Source of the DNA: DASZGI01 sp035938995 | Lineage (GTDB): Bacteria; Actinomycetota; Actinomycetes; Streptomycetales; Catenulisporaceae | Direction: 5' to 3' | DNA: 7,946 nt | Assembly: GCF_035938995.1 (NCBI RefSeq) | Contig: NZ_DASZGI010000208.1 | Coordinates: forward strand, 1-7,946 | Shown here: piece by piece, positions 6,676-7,946 of the stretch | Numbering within the stretch: position 1 is the first letter of the stretch | Layout: each line of letters begins with the position of its first letter | Position numbers and translations under genes: made by a program | The notes under the pieces: generated by a model | Seen by the model: only the letters and a program-made list of their open reading frames with translations | What the model was told of the DNA's origin: nothing | Database searches by the model: none

Positions 6676-7946
6676 GAGCCGATCGCGATCGTCGGCATGG
6701 CCTGCCGCTATCCGGGCGCGGACTCGGTGGACGCTTTCTGGGAGTCGCTCGCGGCCGGGCGGTGCGCGGTCGCCGACGACGTTCCCGGCGGCCGGTACGA
6801 CCTGAGTCCGTACGAGGAGAGCTGCGGGGTCTACACCCGCCGCGGCGCCTTCCTGCCCGACATCGCCGGCTGGGACGCCCGGTTCTTCGGCGCCTCCGCG
6901 CGCGAGGCGCTGCGCATGGACCCGCAACAACGGCTCCTGATGGAGCTGTTCTGGGAGGCCATGGAGGACGCCGGGACGCCGCCGCCGAGCCTGGAGGGCA
7001 GCCGTACCGGCGTGCTGGTCGGCTTCTCAGACCCCTTCCAGTACGGGCGGATGCAGGCGGAGCTGGAGGGCAAACGCTTCATGGTCGACCCGTACACGGG
7101 TCAGGGCAGCTCCATGAGCGTCGCGGCCGGGCGGCTGGCGTACCACTTCGACCTGCGCGGTCCGACCATGGCGATTGACACTGCTTGCTCCTCCTCGCTG
7201 GTGGCCGTGCACCAGGCGGAGGAGGCGCTGCGGCGCGGCGAGTGCGACCTGGCGCTGGCCGGCGCCGCCTTCCTCGTCATCCACCCCGACATGTACGTCA
7301 ACGGATGCTCGACCTCGATGTTCGCGCCGGACGGCCTCTGCAAGACGTTCGACGCCCGCGCGGACGGCTACGTCCTCGGTGAGGGCGGTGGCGTCGTCGT
7401 GCTCGAACGCCTCTCCGACGCGCTGCGGGCCGGGCGCCGCATCCACGCGGTGATTCGCGGTTCGGCGGTCAACCAGGATGGCCGCAGCAACGGCCTGACC
7501 GCGCCGAACCGCGCGGCGCAGGTGGACGTGATCCGCCGGGCGCTCGCCGCGGCGCGAGCGACTGCGGACGAGGTGGTCTACGTCGAGGCGCACGGCTCGG
7601 CCACCAAGCTCGGCGACGCGATCGAACTGGGCGCTCTCGGCGACGTGTTCGGTGCGCGTTCGACCGACCGGCCGCTGCACGTCGGAGCCGTCAAGAGCAA
7701 CATCGGCCACACGCAGGCGGCGGCCGGCATGGCGGGTCTCATCAAGACCGTCCTGGTACTGGAGCGGGGCGTCGTCCCGCCGAACGTAAACCTCACGGAG
7801 CTGTCCGAGACCGCGCAGGCGGCGGGCGACATCCGACCGGTCACGGCCGCGGTGCCGCTGCCGGAGAGCGACGGCCCGCGCTTCGTCGGGGTTAGTTCGT
7901 TCGGCTGGTCGGGGACGAACGCCCATGTCGTGATGGAGGCCGCGCC
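6577..7946 (+). CDS. Modular type I polyketide synthase, N-terminal part (docking helix - KS), truncated at 3' end
   Basis: Open frame from the ATG at 6577 to the window edge with no stop (456 full codons). The start is supported by the Shine-Dalgarno site 7 nt upstream and by MAGEDKLRDYLKRVTVDL, which closely resembles the start of the preceding PKS. Residues 1-33 are a class 1a docking coiled coil. Residues 34-456 are a KS with Cys204 in DTACSSSL, His339 and His378 in KSNIGHTQAAAG, ending SSFGWSGTNAHVVMEAA. It should accept the unsaturated chain from the protein encoded upstream and start the next extension. The KS is unlike that of the preceding protein: the usual HGTGT reads HGSAT (339-343), GDPIE reads GDAIE, and the body shows CSTSMFAPDGLCKTFDARAD. 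The catalytic triad is intact, so activity is likely. The following AT and reductive domains are outside the window. Confidence 0.96.
   Translation, partial: MAGEDKLRDYLKRVTVDLAETRRKLAQADERRHEPIAIVGMACRYPGADSVDAFWESLAAGRCAVADDVPGGRYDLSPYEESCGVYTRRGAFLPDIAGWDARFFGASAREALRMDPQQRLLMELFWEAMEDAGTPPPSLEGSRTGVLVGFSDPFQYGRMQAELEGKRFMVDPYTGQGSSMSVAAGRLAYHFDLRGPTMAIDTACSSSLVAVHQAEEALRRGECDLALAGAAFLVIHPDMYVNGCSTSMFAPDGLCKTFDARADGYVLGEGGGVVVLERLSDALRAGRRIHAVIRGSAVNQDGRSNGLTAPNRAAQVDVIRRALAAARATADEVVYVEAHGSATKLGDAIELGALGDVFGARSTDRPLHVGAVKSNIGHTQAAAGMAGLIKTVLVLERGVVPPNVNLTELSETAQAAGDIRPVTAAVPLPESDGPRFVGVSSFGWSGTNAHVVMEAA
6676..7946 (+). other. Ketosynthase (KS) domain of divergent type, nearly complete
   Basis: Residues 34-456 contain Cys204, His339 and His378, so the condensation chemistry should be intact. 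The motif around the first His is EAHGSATKLGDAIE instead of the near-invariant EAHGTGTxLGDPIE. The substrate-side loop FSDPFQYGRMQAELEGKRFM and the end FGWSGTNAHVVME also set it apart from the KS encoded at 1106-2386. The expected VDW segment before the end is replaced by AQAAGDIRPV. Confidence 0.93.

Larger units (their letters stand above)
6488..6719 (+). repeat. PKS gene-junction repeat, copy 2
   Basis: Second copy of the junction at 919-1149, lying 5569-5570 bases downstream and one base longer in the gap. Conservation is highest in the terminal docking helix, in the start codon region and in the KS opening from 6673. Confidence 0.75.

Overview
This window is an internal slice of a modular type I polyketide synthase (PKS) gene cluster. 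The DNA is strongly GC-rich, with G or C at nearly every third codon position. The protein style (KS-AT-DH-KR-ACP modules with DEBS-type terminal docking helices) points to an actinomycete such as Streptomyces or a relative. The genus and the final metabolite cannot be named from the window alone.

Layout: three co-directional plus-strand genes cover almost all of it. (1) 1-963 is the 3' end of a PKS gene: the tail of a ketoreductase (KR), an acyl carrier protein (ACP) and a C-terminal docking domain. (2) 1007-6532 is a complete single-module PKS of 1841 residues: N-terminal docking helix, ketosynthase (KS), malonyl-type acyltransferase (AT), dehydratase (DH), KR, ACP and C-terminal docking domain. 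(3) 6577 to the window end is the 5' part of the next PKS gene: N-terminal docking helix and a nearly complete KS. The two gaps are 43 and 44 nt and hold only ribosome binding sites, with no visible promoter or terminator. The genes therefore look like one operon.

How they work together: the chain on the ACP of protein 1 should pass to the KS of protein 2 through paired docking helices. Protein 2 should add one malonate-derived C2 unit, reduce it (predicted B1-type KR) and dehydrate it, leaving a probable trans double bond. The chain should then pass to the KS of protein 3. The two gene junctions are near-copies of each other, at both protein and DNA level. The KS of protein 3 is clearly of a different lineage from that of protein 2, with a changed HGTGT motif (HGSAT).

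I found no RNA gene, mobile element, CRISPR array or other non-PKS system. The notable points are the divergent third KS, the duplicated junctions, and a small charge difference between the docking pairs that could help keep them apart.
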